64,000 nucleotides of DNA. Origin: Pandoraea thiooxydans. Lineage in GTDB: Bacteria; Pseudomonadota; Gammaproteobacteria; Burkholderiales; Burkholderiaceae. Of the stretch, positions 1 to 9,488 are shown one piece after another (within the stretch, counting starts at the first letter, position 1; the number at the start of each line of letters is the position of its first letter). The notes under the pieces were generated by a model that saw nothing but the letters and a program-made list of their open reading frames with translations, was not told the origin of the DNA and searched no databases. The DNA lies in assembly GCF_001931675.1 (NCBI RefSeq), contig NZ_CP014839.1:2356001-2420000 (forward strand). The letters are read 5' to 3'. The position numbers and the translations under genes are program-made.

Positions 1-1
1 A

Positions 2-73
2 TCAGTGGCATTCGACGCCGCGCGGTCCTCACCGGGCGTACAGGTGGTGATCGACGAATTATTGGTGAGATGA
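2..73 (+). CDS. C-terminal end of a gene, possibly a short-chain dehydrogenase
   Basis: An open frame enters from the left edge and stops with TGA at 71-73. The last residues read FDAARSSPGVQVVIDELLVR, which loosely resembles the end of an SDR-family oxidoreductase, where a (V)TGxxLxVDGG tail is usual. The tail lacks a clear DGG motif and only 23 codons are visible, so the family call is tentative. The upstream sequence would settle it. Confidence 0.3.
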   Translation, partial: SVAFDAARSSPGVQVVIDELLVR

Positions 74-89
74 CAAGCGCCCGGCCAAC

Positions 90-108
90 GCCCGGCATGC
101 CGCCGGGC
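90..108. terminator. GC-rich hairpin between convergent genes
   Basis: GCCCGGC (90-96), a 5-nt loop and GCCGGGC (102-108) form a 7-bp stem between the gene that enters from the left and the convergent nitroreductase gene. The T tract is very weak, so terminator function is uncertain. Confidence 0.3.
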
Positions 109-124
109 TTGCCATCCACTGCGT

Positions 125-772
125 CTACGGGTGAACGGGTACGCCGACCGTTTGCGCCAGGATCGGCACCTCGTCCTCGTTCAAACCAATGGCCTCGGCC
201 AGATTGCGTCGGTTGAGCCAGCCCCGTACCACTGCGCCCAAACCGCTCGCGGCGCAGTAAAGAGAAACGTTCTGCGCAATCGCGCCTGCCGTCGCCGCAG
301 AGAAAATGTCGCGTTGCTGCGCAGGCATGTCCAGCAGGCGGCCGTAATTGACGACATACACCAGATCGAGCGGCGCACGCCCGACAAAATCCTGATACCC
401 GGTCAGATTGCGCGCATCCACGGCGCGCTTGAGCTTCAGCTTGTGCGTACCCGGCTCGTAGCGGTAGACACCCTCGGGCAGCGCGGCGTAAATATCGATC
501 TCCTGCACGCCATGCGGGGATGGCGCCGTGCGGCCGCCGCCGGTCGCCCGATTCACGCCATCGGCCGCCCACAACAACTCGGCCAACTGCTGCTGCGTGA
601 GCGTCTGCGCGGTAAAATCGCGCACGCTGCGGCGCGATGCCAATGCGCTCATGAGCGCAGGCCCAGCGCCCAATGCGGGCTGGGGCAGCGCGATTTCCGT
701 CAACGCGCTTTGGGTCAACAGCGCCGGAGCCGGTACCGCCGGTTCGTAGCGCAACAATTGCGAAGTCGTCAT
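125..772 (-). CDS. Nitroreductase-family protein (SagB-type FMN oxidoreductase)
   Basis: Predicted FMN-dependent oxidoreductase of 215 residues. The N-terminal third carries the typical LASRRSVRDF motif that contacts flavin phosphate. It is followed by ELLWAADGVN and, near the C-terminus, a GLGAVVRGW segment matching the second flavin-binding region of the family. The open frame extends 38 codons further upstream. The ATG at 772 is preferred because GGGAG lies 7-8 nt before it and the family starts near here. The gene is divergent from the NlpC/P60 lipoprotein gene, with about 240 bp between them. The physiological substrate cannot be read from sequence. Confidence is high for the family and low for the reaction. 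Confidence 0.8.
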   Translation of the reverse strand: MTTSQLLRYEPAVPAPALLTQSALTEIALPQPALGAGPALMSALASRRSVRDFTAQTLTQQQLAELLWAADGVNRATGGGRTAPSPHGVQEIDIYAALPEGVYRYEPGTHKLKLKRAVDARNLTGYQDFVGRAPLDLVYVVNYGRLLDMPAQQRDIFSAATAGAIAQNVSLYCAASGLGAVVRGWLNRRNLAEAIGLNEDEVPILAQTVGVPVHP

Positions 773-1009
773 CTCAATCTCCCGAAGACCTGCCTCGATG
801 GCCTGGCACGATGCCACGCCGGATCGCGCGTTGCGGCCCTGTGCCGAACGCATCGCGGCATGCCGACAAGCCTGCCACGCGGCCAATCAGGAGTTTTGAC
901 CAGGATCAAGCCGGACATAGAGTCCTGCGAGTCGTCTGGGCGGTGCATTGCGTTGCGGCAAATCGTCGTATCATCACAGCCCATATATCCATCAGCGAAT
1001 CCCTTGCCC

Positions 1010-2566
1010 ATGACTGTCCCAGTCCGCTCTTCAGCTCGCCCTCGCCAGCGTGTCGCTGCGCGGGCGGCTCATGTGTGGCGTGCACTGGCCATTGCCGGAT
1101 GCCTGGCGCTGGCCGGCTGCGCGAGTGCACCGGTCTCCGCCCCCGCGTCGGCGGCGCTCGACCGCGTCAGCCTTTTCCCAATGACCGACTACGATCAAAA
1201 CGTCGATCGCTGGATTGCGCCGGACAGCCCGGATTACGACCAACCTTTCCTCAGCGCGGCAGACCAGCAGGCGCACTTGCTCGCGCTCTACGCGCGCTAT
1301 TTCGGCACCGCCGCCAACGACCCGTCGCCATGGAATTCCGCTTATGTGGACGCCCGCGTCTACCGCCAGCTTGGCAGCGACATCGTCGCCCTGCAGCAGC
1401 GCCGCATCGAGCGTTTCGACAATACCCGGCAGACGGGCCGGCGCATCGGCTACGGGCAGAACTTCCGGCCGCACACCAAGGCATGGATCGACGCAATCGC
1501 GCAAAACATGAATGTCGGACAATTCGAGAATGCGCCGAGCTTCCAGCCGGGGCGCAGGGCGATAGCCACCGGCAATTTGATGGTGCGCGAACTGCCGACC
1601 ATGGACCCATCGTTCTACAGCCGCCATCTCGCCGGCGAAGGCTATCCGTTCGACAATCTGCAGATATCGGCGATCCGCCCCGGCACCCCGCTCTATGTGC
1701 TCGGCACCAGCGTCGATGGCGGCTGGGACTACGTGCAGACCCCCGACGTGCAAGGCTGGGTGCGTAGCCGGGGTGTGGCTGCCGTGGACGACGCCTTCGC
1801 CAACGCCTGGCGCACGGCGGCCCGACACGCGCTGGGCGCCGTGATCGCTGCCTCCGCGCCGGTGCGCGACACCCAAGGTGTGTTCCGTTTCGACGCGCCG
1901 GCCGGCACGCTGCTGCCCGTGCTGGCCGGCCCCGCGCCCGGGCAGCATACAGCCATGGTGCCCGGGCGTGACATCGACGGCCGCGCGGTTATCCGCGCCG
2001 CACTGCTGGATGATGCGCAAATCGTCCCGATGCCATGGCGCGCCACGCCACGGCACCTCGCGACACTGCTCAAGGCGCTGATCGGCCGGCCTTACGGGTG
2101 GGGAAATACGGGGCTGTACAACGATTGCTCGTCGGAATTGCAAAGCATTTTCGCGGCGTTCGGCGTGTGGCTGCCGCGCCATTCGTCATCGCAAATGAGT
2201 GCGGGCGACATGACCGACCTGTCCGGCGACTCGCCGGCCCAGCGCCTGGCCATTCTGATGCGCGAAGGCAAGCCGATGCGCACCCTGATCTATATCGGCG
2301 GGCACGTCATGCTGTATCTGGGCAAGGTCCAGCGCGGGGGCCACCTCGTGCCGCTCGTCTATCAGGATATCTGGGGGCTGAGTCCGGCCGACAACAGCCG
2401 CCGGGCGGTGATCGGCGGCTCGGTCATCACGCCGCTGTTGCTCAATATTCCGGAAGATCCGGCGCTGCGCTCGCTCGCCGCGACCTCGACCTTCCGGATC
2501 AGCATCATTGGCCCGGCTGGCGTCGGTGCGTCCGTGCCGGCCGACGACGACGACCCTGCCAGTTGA
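1010..2566 (+). CDS. SH3-domain NlpC/P60 (C40) cell-wall peptidase, lipoprotein
   Basis: Predicted outer-membrane or periplasmic lipoprotein of 518 residues that hydrolyses peptidoglycan stem peptides. A signal sequence with lipobox LALAGC puts the lipidated cysteine at residue 37. The middle part (about residues 150-330) looks like paired bacterial SH3 domains; GYPFDNLQ and GWVRSRGVA are visible. The C-terminal NlpC/P60 domain has the catalytic Cys373 in NDCSSE and a histidine at 432 in GGHVMLYLG. Length and order match the SH3_6/SH3_7-NlpC/P60 proteins of proteobacteria. The ATG at 1010 is chosen because it begins directly before the signal peptide; the frame stays open far upstream but encodes no sensible protein there. 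It converges on leuD. Confidence 0.85.
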   Translation: MTVPVRSSARPRQRVAARAAHVWRALAIAGCLALAGCASAPVSAPASAALDRVSLFPMTDYDQNVDRWIAPDSPDYDQPFLSAADQQAHLLALYARYFGTAANDPSPWNSAYVDARVYRQLGSDIVALQQRRIERFDNTRQTGRRIGYGQNFRPHTKAWIDAIAQNMNVGQFENAPSFQPGRRAIATGNLMVRELPTMDPSFYSRHLAGEGYPFDNLQISAIRPGTPLYVLGTSVDGGWDYVQTPDVQGWVRSRGVAAVDDAFANAWRTAARHALGAVIAASAPVRDTQGVFRFDAPAGTLLPVLAGPAPGQHTAMVPGRDIDGRAVIRAALLDDAQIVPMPWRATPRHLATLLKALIGRPYGWGNTGLYNDCSSELQSIFAAFGVWLPRHSSSQMSAGDMTDLSGDSPAQRLAILMREGKPMRTLIYIGGHVMLYLGKVQRGGHLVPLVYQDIWGLSPADNSRRAVIGGSVITPLLLNIPEDPALRSLAATSTFRISIIGPAGVGASVPADDDDPAS

Positions 2567-2629
2567 GCGACCCGCGGCAGCCTGCTCCGCGGTGCTGCCG
2601 CGCTTCGCCAGATCACTGGCGAGACCCCC

Positions 2630-3277
2630 TCAAACCGGGTTGGCCAACCACGGAAATCGGGCCATGTGCTGTTGCTCGAAGCCGCGAATCGTCTCCGTCT
2701 GACGCAAGGTCAATGCGATATCGTCGAAGCCGTTGAGCAGGCATTCCTTGCGAAACGGATCGACGTCGAAACCGATCTCGATCGCCCCGTCCAGCGTCCT
2801 GACGGTCTGCCGCTCGAGATCGACTTCAAGTTGCAGCGCACCAGCAGCCTGTGCGGCCACGAACAAACGCTCAACGTCTGCTTCGCCCAGCACGATCGGC
2901 AGCAGGCCGTTCTTGAAGCAATTGTGGAAAAAGATGTCGGCAAAGCTCGACGCGATCAGCACCCGAAACCCATATTGTTCGAGCGCCCACGGCGCATGCT
3001 CGCGCGACGAGCCACAACCGAAGTTGGCGCGAGCCAGCAGTATCGACGCCCCCTTCAAATCGGGCCGATTCAGCACGAACGATTGATTCACCGGCCGCTT
3101 CGAGCAATCCTGCCCCGGCTCGCCGTGATCGAGATAACGCCATTCGTCGAACAGATTGACGCCGAACCCGGTGCGCCGGATGGATTTGAGAAACTGCTTC
3201 GGAATAATGACGTCGGTGTCGACGTTGGCACGGTCGAGCGGTACGACGATGCCGGTATGTTGAGTCAGAGGTTTCAT
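2630..3277 (-). CDS. leuD: 3-isopropylmalate dehydratase small subunit
   Basis: The 215-residue small (swivel) subunit of isopropylmalate isomerase, which with LeuC converts 2-isopropylmalate to 3-isopropylmalate in leucine synthesis. The family signatures [17 protein letters not shown] near the N-terminus and [16 protein letters not shown] in the middle are present, and the length is normal. It lies 20 bp downstream of leuC on the same strand and is surely co-transcribed. No leuB follows; the next gene converges from the other strand, unlike the common leuC-leuD-leuB order of Burkholderiales. This may therefore be a second leuCD copy or a rearranged locus. Confidence 0.95.
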   Translation of the reverse strand: MKPLTQHTGIVVPLDRANVDTDVIIPKQFLKSIRRTGFGVNLFDEWRYLDHGEPGQDCSKRPVNQSFVLNRPDLKGASILLARANFGCGSSREHAPWALEQYGFRVLIASSFADIFFHNCFKNGLLPIVLGEADVERLFVAAQAAGALQLEVDLERQTVRTLDGAIEIGFDVDPFRKECLLNGFDDIALTLRQTETIRGFEQQHMARFPWLANPV

Positions 3278-3297
3278 CGAATATCCGTCGAATCGAG

Positions 3298-4722
3298 TTA
3301 ACTTGCGGCGTCCGTCGCGCGCATCGCGCGTACATCGACGAAGTGACCGGCAATGGCGGCGGCCGCGGCCATTGCCGGGCTCACCAGGTGCGTGCGCCCG
3401 CCTGCTCCCTGGCGCCCTTCGAAATTACGGTTGGAAGTCGATGCGCAGCGCTCGCCGGCCGCCAGCCGGTCGTCGTTCATCCCGAGGCACATCGAGCAGC
3501 CCGATTCACGCCACTCGAAACCGGCCGCGCGAAATACCTCGTCGAGCCCCTCGCGCTCGGCCTGGGCCTTGACCAGCCCCGAGCCCGGTACCACCAGTGC
3601 CTGTTTCACATTGGCTGCCACTCGCTGGCCGCGCACGACGGCTGCCGCGATGCGCAGATCCTCGATTCGCGAATTGGTGCACGAGCCGATGAACACCTTG
3701 TCGATCGCGATATCGGTGATCGGCGTGCCGGGCGCCAGATCCATATAGGCCAGCGCCTTTTGCATGCCGTCGCGCCGCATCGGGTCGCGCTCCTGCGCTG
3801 GGTTCGGCACCCGAGCGTCGACCGGCGCCACCATCTCCGGCGAGGTGCCCCAGGTAACCTGCGGCTTGATCTGGGTCGCGTCGAGCGTCACCACGGCATC
3901 GAAGCGCGCGCCCTCGTCGGAATGCAGCGTGCGCCAGTACTCGACCGCCTGATCCCACTGCGCGCCGCTCGGTGCCAACGGGCGGTCCTTCACGTAGGCA
4001 ATGGTAGTTTCGTCCACGGCGATCATGCCGGCGCGCGCGCCCGCTTCGATCGCCATATTGCAGATCGTCATGCGCCCTTCCATCGACAGTGCGCGAATCG
4101 TCGAACCGGCGAATTCGATCGCGTAGCCGGTGCCGCCGGCCGTGCCGATCTTGCCGATAATCGCCAGCACGATGTCCTTGGCGCTGACGCCAATCGGCAA
4201 TTCGCCATCGACTTGCACCAGCATCGATTTCATCTTGCGCGTGAGCAACGTCTGCGTCACCAGCACGTGCTCGACTTCGGAAGTACCGATGCCGTGCGCC
4301 AGACAACCGAACGCGCCGTGCGTGGACGTATGGGAATCGCCGCACACGACGGTCATGCCGGGCAGCGTCACGCCCTGCTCCGGCCCGATCACGTGTTCGA
4401 TGCCCTGCCGCTTGTCGAGCATGTCGAAATAGGTGAAACCGTAGGTCTTGGCATTGCTGCCGAGGGTTTGCACCTGCAGGCGGGAAATCGGGTCCTCGAT
4501 ATGCCCGCTGCTGCGCTCGGTGGTCGGCACATTATGGTCGGCTACCGCCAGGTTCGAACTAACGCGCCACGGCTTGCGCCCGGCCAGCGCCAGGCCTTCG
4601 AATGCCTGCGGGCTCGAGACTTCGTTGATCAGGTGCCTGTCAATATAGAGCAGCGTGGTGCCGTCTTTCTCGGTGGCGACCGCGTGGGTCTCCCAGAGCT
4701 TGTCGTAGAGGGTCTTGGCCAT
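3298..4722 (-). CDS. leuC: 3-isopropylmalate dehydratase large subunit
   Basis: The 474-residue catalytic subunit of isopropylmalate isomerase. The first half carries [14 protein letters not shown]. The 4Fe-4S ligands appear as a cysteine in [11 protein letters not shown] and a cysteine pair in [11 protein letters not shown]. The substrate motif RNFEGRQG sits near the end. Start and length match the family ([11 protein letters not shown]). It forms a unit with leuD (20 bp apart). A LysR-type regulator lies about 100 bp upstream on the same strand and is a plausible controller. Confidence 0.96.
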   Translation of the reverse strand: MAKTLYDKLWETHAVATEKDGTTLLYIDRHLINEVSSPQAFEGLALAGRKPWRVSSNLAVADHNVPTTERSSGHIEDPISRLQVQTLGSNAKTYGFTYFDMLDKRQGIEHVIGPEQGVTLPGMTVVCGDSHTSTHGAFGCLAHGIGTSEVEHVLVTQTLLTRKMKSMLVQVDGELPIGVSAKDIVLAIIGKIGTAGGTGYAIEFAGSTIRALSMEGRMTICNMAIEAGARAGMIAVDETTIAYVKDRPLAPSGAQWDQAVEYWRTLHSDEGARFDAVVTLDATQIKPQVTWGTSPEMVAPVDARVPNPAQERDPMRRDGMQKALAYMDLAPGTPITDIAIDKVFIGSCTNSRIEDLRIAAAVVRGQRVAANVKQALVVPGSGLVKAQAEREGLDEVFRAAGFEWRESGCSMCLGMNDDRLAAGERCASTSNRNFEGRQGAGGRTHLVSPAMAAAAAIAGHFVDVRAMRATDAAS

Positions 4723-4824
4723 GGTTCACGGGAATCGAAAATGTCAGCCAATGGTACTGACCCACACGGAGGCTGGCGGTGACGATTCCTCAAGGCAGAC
4801 GTTCCGGAACGAGATGGCAGCGGC

Positions 4825-5727
4825 TCAGCGCTTGTTGGTCAGGAAATTGACCAGGGCCGAGGCAGCCGCGGTCAACCGCTCGCGCTGGCGAAATACCACG
4901 ATCTGCTCGCGCGATGCCCACGGTTCCGCGATCGGCACCAGTTGCAGGTCCAGCGTGTCGACATACAGCTCGCCGATATGCTGCGGCAGCACAGCGATGC
5001 CCAGGCGCACGTGCACCATGCGGCACAGCGCATCGAAGCTGTTGACGCGGATCTTCACCTTCATGTCCAGCCCGAGGCTCCTGGCCTGCTGGGCGAGCAG
5101 CCGCGCGAGCGACGTGTCGCTGCCCAGGCCGACGAAGTTCTCGCGCGCCATATCGGCCAGTGTGACGGCAGTCGCATCGCTCAGCCGATGCCCGCGCGGC
5201 ACCAGCAGGAACAGCCGGTCGGTACGATACGGCAGCGATTCCAGATCCTTGATGCCGGGTACCGCGTTGCAGATGCCAAAGTCCGCGCCGCTCTCGCTGA
5301 CGCTGCGCAACACGCTCGAGGTCGACCTTTCGTCTACCTGAATTTCGACATCCGGAAAAATACGCGTGTAGGCCGCGATATCCTCGGGCAGAAACTGCAC
5401 GATGGCCGATAAATTGGCGACCACCTTGACGCTGCCCTTGGCGCCAGTGGCGAATTGCGAGAGTTCGGCGTCGAGACTCTCGAAGCTGGCGATGACCGCC
5501 TGGGCATGGCGCATCACCATCTCGCCGACCGGCGTGACCGAAATACCGCGCGACTCCCGGTGGATCACGGGCCGCCCGATCACCGTCTCAATCTCGGCAA
5601 TGCGCCGGCTCACCGCCGAAGGCGTAATGGACTCGCGCTCTGCGGCACGGGCGATGTTTCTTTCCTGACACACGGCGACGAACAGCCTGAGCGAGGTCAG
5701 ATCGAGTTTGCGAAGCAAATGGTTCAT
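4825..5727 (-). CDS. LysR-family transcriptional regulator upstream of leuCD
   Basis: A 300-residue LysR-type regulator. The winged helix-turn-helix is at residues 10-65 (LTSLRLFVAVCQERNIARAA, SAVSRRIAEIE), followed by a periplasmic-binding-like effector domain. The ATG at 5727 is favoured over one five codons upstream because LysR proteins usually begin a few residues before the LTSLRLF helix. It is followed by leuC on the same strand after about 100 bp and is divergent from an MFS transporter gene. The target could be either neighbour, and the effector is not predictable. Confidence 0.85.
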   Translation of the reverse strand: MNHLLRKLDLTSLRLFVAVCQERNIARAAERESITPSAVSRRIAEIETVIGRPVIHRESRGISVTPVGEMVMRHAQAVIASFESLDAELSQFATGAKGSVKVVANLSAIVQFLPEDIAAYTRIFPDVEIQVDERSTSSVLRSVSESGADFGICNAVPGIKDLESLPYRTDRLFLLVPRGHRLSDATAVTLADMARENFVGLGSDTSLARLLAQQARSLGLDMKVKIRVNSFDALCRMVHVRLGIAVLPQHIGELYVDTLDLQLVPIAEPWASREQIVVFRQRERLTAAASALVNFLTNKR

Positions 5728-5983
5728 GGCGCGGCGCCTCATCGAGGGCGTTGGCGAAATGGCTCGATCATACTACCGGTGCGCGCGGCCGCCCGACGCA
5801 TGCCGCCCTGCCGTGACGATTGGGCATGGCAGCATTGCCGTACCGACAACGCCCGGATGTGCCACGGCTCTTATACTGGGGCGATCGTACGAGTCGCCCG
5901 ACCTTGACGGCCGGCGCGCGCCGCCGCATCCTCCGCTTGAAAGCCGGCGCGGCAGCGTCTGCGTCAGCCTCCTCCACGGACCC

Positions 5984-7210
5984 ATGAACGAATCTCACTG
6001 GCAACGCAATCTGGCCGTCTGCTTCTTCGGCGCTTTCATCAACATCATCGCGATGACGTTGGTGCTGCCGTTCCTGCCGGTCTATATCGAGCAGCTGGGC
6101 GTGCACGGCCACGCCGCGATCGTGCAATGGTCGGGCATCGTCTACGGCGCGACCTTCCTGGCCGGGGCGCTGGTCGCACCATTGTGGGGACGCCTGGCGG
6201 ACCGCTTCGGTTGCAAGCCGAACCTGATTCGCGCCAGCATCGGCATGATGATCACCATGGCGCTCATCGGGCTGGCCCAGAATGTCTGGCAGTTGGCCGG
6301 CATACGGCTGCTGGTCGGCCTGGCCGGCGGCTACACCTCGGGCTCATACGTGCTGGTGGCGGCGCAAACGCCCAAGCACCGCTCGGCCTGGGCGCTCGGC
6401 GTGCTGTCGACCGGCATCATGGCGGGCAATCTGATGGGGCCGCTGCTGGGCGGCATCATGCCGTCCCTGATCGGCATCCGCATGACGTTCTTCGTGGCCA
6501 GCGGCTTTATTTCGCTCAATTGTCTGGCCACCTGTATTTTGATCAGGGAAGATCGCCCGCCGCGCCCGCAAGCCCAGCGCGGCGCCCGGGCCGCCGCCGG
6601 GGCGGCACCGGCGCCGCTGGGCAATCGAAAACTGGTGTTGTCGATGCTGGCGACCGCGACCTTGCTGATGGTCGCCAATATGTCGATCGAACCGATCATT
6701 ACGGTCTACGTGCAACAACTGGTCAGCGACATCAGGACGGTCACCTTTGTCTCGGGCCTGGCGATGTCGGCCGCCGCGCTTGGCAGCATCGTCTCGGCAT
6801 CGCGCCTGGGCAAACTGGCCGACCGGATCGGCGGCATGAAGGTCGTCACCGGCTGCCTCGCGGTCTCCGGCCTGCTGCTGATTCCGCAGGCTTTCGTCAC
6901 CGCGGCGTGGCAGTTGATCGGATTGCGTTTTCTGATGGGACTGTCGCTCGGCGGCCTGCTGCCCTGCGTGACTGCGCTGATCCGGCATAACGTGCCCGAC
7001 GAGTCGGTCGGCCGCGTGCTGGGCTATTCGACTTCGTCGCAATACGTCGGCCAGGTGGCGGGCCCGCTGTTCGGCGGCTTTGTCGGCGGGCACATCGGCA
7101 TGCGCTACGTGTTTCTGGCGACCTGCGCGCTGCTGCTCGCCTGCGCCGCGGGCAATGCGCTGCTGGCACCGGCCGGGCGTCGACGCGTGCAGACTGACCA
7201 AGCCCGCTGA
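5984..7210 (+). CDS. MFS multidrug efflux transporter (MdtG-like)
   Basis: A 408-residue inner-membrane major facilitator with 12 predicted membrane segments. Motif A between helices 2 and 3 reads GRLADRFGCKPNLIRA, and a second copy after helix 8 reads GKLADRIGGMKV. The order and size match DHA1-type drug antiporters such as MdtG. The ATG at 5984 lies directly before the first membrane helix (NLAVCFFGAFINIIAMT). The gene is divergent from the LysR gene, leaving a 256-bp shared promoter region. The transported compound is unknown. Confidence 0.85.
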   Translation: MNESHWQRNLAVCFFGAFINIIAMTLVLPFLPVYIEQLGVHGHAAIVQWSGIVYGATFLAGALVAPLWGRLADRFGCKPNLIRASIGMMITMALIGLAQNVWQLAGIRLLVGLAGGYTSGSYVLVAAQTPKHRSAWALGVLSTGIMAGNLMGPLLGGIMPSLIGIRMTFFVASGFISLNCLATCILIREDRPPRPQAQRGARAAAGAAPAPLGNRKLVLSMLATATLLMVANMSIEPIITVYVQQLVSDIRTVTFVSGLAMSAAALGSIVSASRLGKLADRIGGMKVVTGCLAVSGLLLIPQAFVTAAWQLIGLRFLMGLSLGGLLPCVTALIRHNVPDESVGRVLGYSTSSQYVGQVAGPLFGGFVGGHIGMRYVFLATCALLLACAAGNALLAPAGRRRVQTDQAR

Positions 7211-7231
7211 CCGGCGCGCCGCCCCTCGAAT

Positions 7232-7266
7232 AAAAAACGCCCCCGAGCGGATCTCGCTCGGGGGCG
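7232..7266 (-). terminator. Rho-independent terminator of the mctP operon
   Basis: A perfect 12-bp stem (7238-7249 with 7255-7266, CGCCCCCGAGCG and its complement) around a 5-nt loop. On the minus strand it is followed by six T residues (7237-7232). It lies about 55 bp after the mctP stop and fits termination of that transcript. Confidence 0.85.
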
Positions 7267-7320
7267 CGGCCAATCGCCCCGTGATAATCAGGCGACTGGC
7301 AGACGACGGGGGTACCGTCC

Positions 7321-8853
7321 TTACTTACCGCTGGCCGTGTCCAGACGGGCGCGCGAGTCGCCCTGCACCAGACGGACCACCAAACTGACCGCCACCGCCA
7401 CGACGATGTTGATCGCCAACGACCAAACTGCCGCATAACCGGGAATCGCCATGCCACCCAGGTGAATCGTGTAGATCGACGACTTCAGATGCAGCGATGC
7501 GGCCATCCAGGTACCGGCAACGATACCGACCAACCAGCCCAGCAGCAGCCCGCGCGAATCGAGCACACGCGTGTAGAGGCCCAGCACGATCGCCGGCAGC
7601 GTCTGAATGATCCAGATGCCGCCGAGCAACTGCAGCTGCAGCGCATAGGTCAGGGGCAGGAACACGATGAACGCCAGCGCGCCGAGCTTGACGATCAGCG
7701 ACACCAGCTTCGCCACCTGGGTTTCCTGGTGAGCGGTCATGTCCTGCTTGACGTAGACGCGGTGAATATTGCGCGTGTACAGATTGGCTGCGGCAATCGA
7801 CATGATCGCGGCCGGCACCAGGGCGCCGATGCCGATGGCGGCAAACGCGACGCCGACGAACCACGACGGGAAGAAATGCAGGAACAGCGCCGGCACCGCG
7901 AAACTCGGCCCATAAGCCTTGAAGTACGGCACGAACTCCGGCATGTTCTGCAAACCCGCGGCCAGCGCCATGAAGCCCAGCAGCGCAAGCAGGCCGAGCA
8001 TGAACGTGTAGGCCGGCAGCAATGCCATATTGCGGCGAATCGTGTTGCCCGAGGACGAACTGAAAATCGCCGTGACCGAGTGCGGATAAAGGAACAGCGC
8101 CAGGGCCGAGCCGATCGCCAGCGTGGCGTACGCGCTATAGCCGTTCAGGCTGGCGGCGTCCGGTGCGTGCAACAGCAGTTTGGCCGGCGGTATCGCACTG
8201 AAGATATGCGCGAAGCCACCGAGCTGCGCCGGCACCACGATCACCGCCGCGCCGATCGTCACGTAGATCAGCAGATCCTTGACCACCGCGATCATCGCCG
8301 GCGCGCGCAGGCCCGACGAATACGTGTAGGCCGCCAGGATCGCAAAGGCGATGATCAGCGGCAGATCGCCCAGCGCGCCGTGCGTGTTGAAGCCAAGCGC
8401 GCCGATCACGGTTTCGATCCCGACCAGCTGCAAGGCGATGTACGGCATCGTCGCGACGATACCGGTGACCGCCACGGCCAGCGCCAGCGGCTTGCTGTTG
8501 AAACGACCCTGCACGACGTCGGCGGCCGTGACGTATCCGTGACGCTTGGCGATATGCCACAGCTTCGGGAACACCACGAAGGCAAACGGGTAGATCAGAA
8601 TCGTGTAAGGCAGCGCGAAAAAGCCGATCGCGCCGGCGCCGAACACCAGCGCGGGCACGGCGATGAACGTGTAGGCCGTGTAGATGTCGCCGCCCAGCAG
8701 GAACCACGTCACGATGGTGCCGAAGCGCCGCCCGCCCAGGCCCCACTCGTCGATCGAGCGCAGGTCGCCGCGGCGCCAGTGGGCCGCATAAAAGCCCATG
8801 ACCGTCACGGCCAGGAAAAACAGCACGAAAACCAGGGTAGCAGTTGCGTTCAT
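7321..8853 (-). CDS. mctP: Sodium:solute symporter family monocarboxylate permease
   Basis: A 510-residue sodium/solute symporter with about 13 membrane segments. The N-terminal part shows the SSF pattern: RSIDEWGLGGRRFGT, then FLLGGDIYTAYTF. It best matches the MctP class of monocarboxylate (lactate, pyruvate, propionate, alanine) uptake permeases. Two context points support this: a DUF3311 small membrane protein gene directly upstream with a 4-bp ATGA overlap, and a divergent histidine kinase/response regulator pair like the regulators found beside rhizobial mctP. The substrate call rests on family and context. Confidence 0.82.
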   Translation of the reverse strand: MNATATLVFVLFFLAVTVMGFYAAHWRRGDLRSIDEWGLGGRRFGTIVTWFLLGGDIYTAYTFIAVPALVFGAGAIGFFALPYTILIYPFAFVVFPKLWHIAKRHGYVTAADVVQGRFNSKPLALAVAVTGIVATMPYIALQLVGIETVIGALGFNTHGALGDLPLIIAFAILAAYTYSSGLRAPAMIAVVKDLLIYVTIGAAVIVVPAQLGGFAHIFSAIPPAKLLLHAPDAASLNGYSAYATLAIGSALALFLYPHSVTAIFSSSSGNTIRRNMALLPAYTFMLGLLALLGFMALAAGLQNMPEFVPYFKAYGPSFAVPALFLHFFPSWFVGVAFAAIGIGALVPAAIMSIAAANLYTRNIHRVYVKQDMTAHQETQVAKLVSLIVKLGALAFIVFLPLTYALQLQLLGGIWIIQTLPAIVLGLYTRVLDSRGLLLGWLVGIVAGTWMAASLHLKSSIYTIHLGGMAIPGYAAVWSLAINIVVAVAVSLVVRLVQGDSRARLDTASGK

Positions 8854-9089
8854 TCTGTTGCCTCCCGCTCATCGGCGGCCGCATGCAGGCCCCGGGTCTT
8901 GACGTACACCAGCGCCGTGATGGCCGCGCTCAGCAGCACCCACAGCAGTTGGTACCAGTAGAAGAAGGGGAAGCCCGCGAGCGTGGGCTCAACGGCGTTG
9001 TACGATGGCACCCAGAACAGCGCAATCCAGGGCAATAGCAGCAGCCATCGCCAGCGTGCGCCGGCTTGGGCTGGAATCGTCGATTTCAT
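8850..9089 (-). CDS. DUF3311 small membrane protein, partner of MctP
   Basis: A 79-residue protein with two membrane segments (WLLLLPWIALFWVPSY and YWYQLLWVLLSAAITALVYV). It belongs to the DUF3311 family, which regularly precedes SSF permeases and is thought to be an accessory subunit. The ATG at 9089 is chosen over an in-frame TTG six bases upstream, because AGGAGA lies 7 nt before the ATG and only 1 nt before the TTG. Its stop overlaps the permease start as ATGA, indicating translational coupling. Confidence 0.85.
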   Translation of the reverse strand: MKSTIPAQAGARWRWLLLLPWIALFWVPSYNAVEPTLAGFPFFYWYQLLWVLLSAAITALVYVKTRGLHAAADEREATE

Positions 9090-9488
9090 GCTCAAGTCTC
9101 CTTATATGGCTCAAAATGGCAAACCGGCACGGCGTGTAAAACCGTCCGGCCATCGGTCATTGCGTCCGCCTTATATTTGGACGCGCGAGCATTATTGAGA
9201 GTCTCAACTTCGTCTACAAGCGTAGTACTACGCAGATTGCGCGTTTGAGTGATAATTTCGCCTGTCCGTGGGGTTTCGCTCTGCGGAATACCCTGAGTGG
9301 CGGCGCACGGTGCCTACGCAGTACCACGCAGATCGATTCCATGACCGAATGTTCTGGCGCGAATTCAAAGACGCTCGGGCACGGCGCGGCAACCATGCCG
9401 CGGCACTTTATCAATCGCAGGTGGCAGGTTGGGCCGCATTGCTGGACGCGACCGCTTGCCGCCCTTTTCGGATGGCTGATTTAACGCG
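9090..9488. promoter_or_regulatory. Divergent control region of mctP and its two-component genes, with repeated operator-like sites
   Basis: This 399-bp gap has no credible gene. It contains a perfect 14-bp palindrome GCGTAGTACTACGC at 9220-9233. A 19-bp direct repeat occurs at 9221-9239 and 9317-9335 (16 of 19 bases alike; second copy CGCAGTACCACGCAGATCG), spaced 96 bp apart. The dyad and spacing suit a LuxR/NarL-type regulator such as the one encoded at 10904. The assignment to that regulator is inference. Confidence 0.55.

Noticed and set aside
9245-9484. 79-codon plus-strand frame in the mctP control region
   Set aside because: It overlaps both repeated operator-like sites, has no ribosome site and shows no protein pattern.
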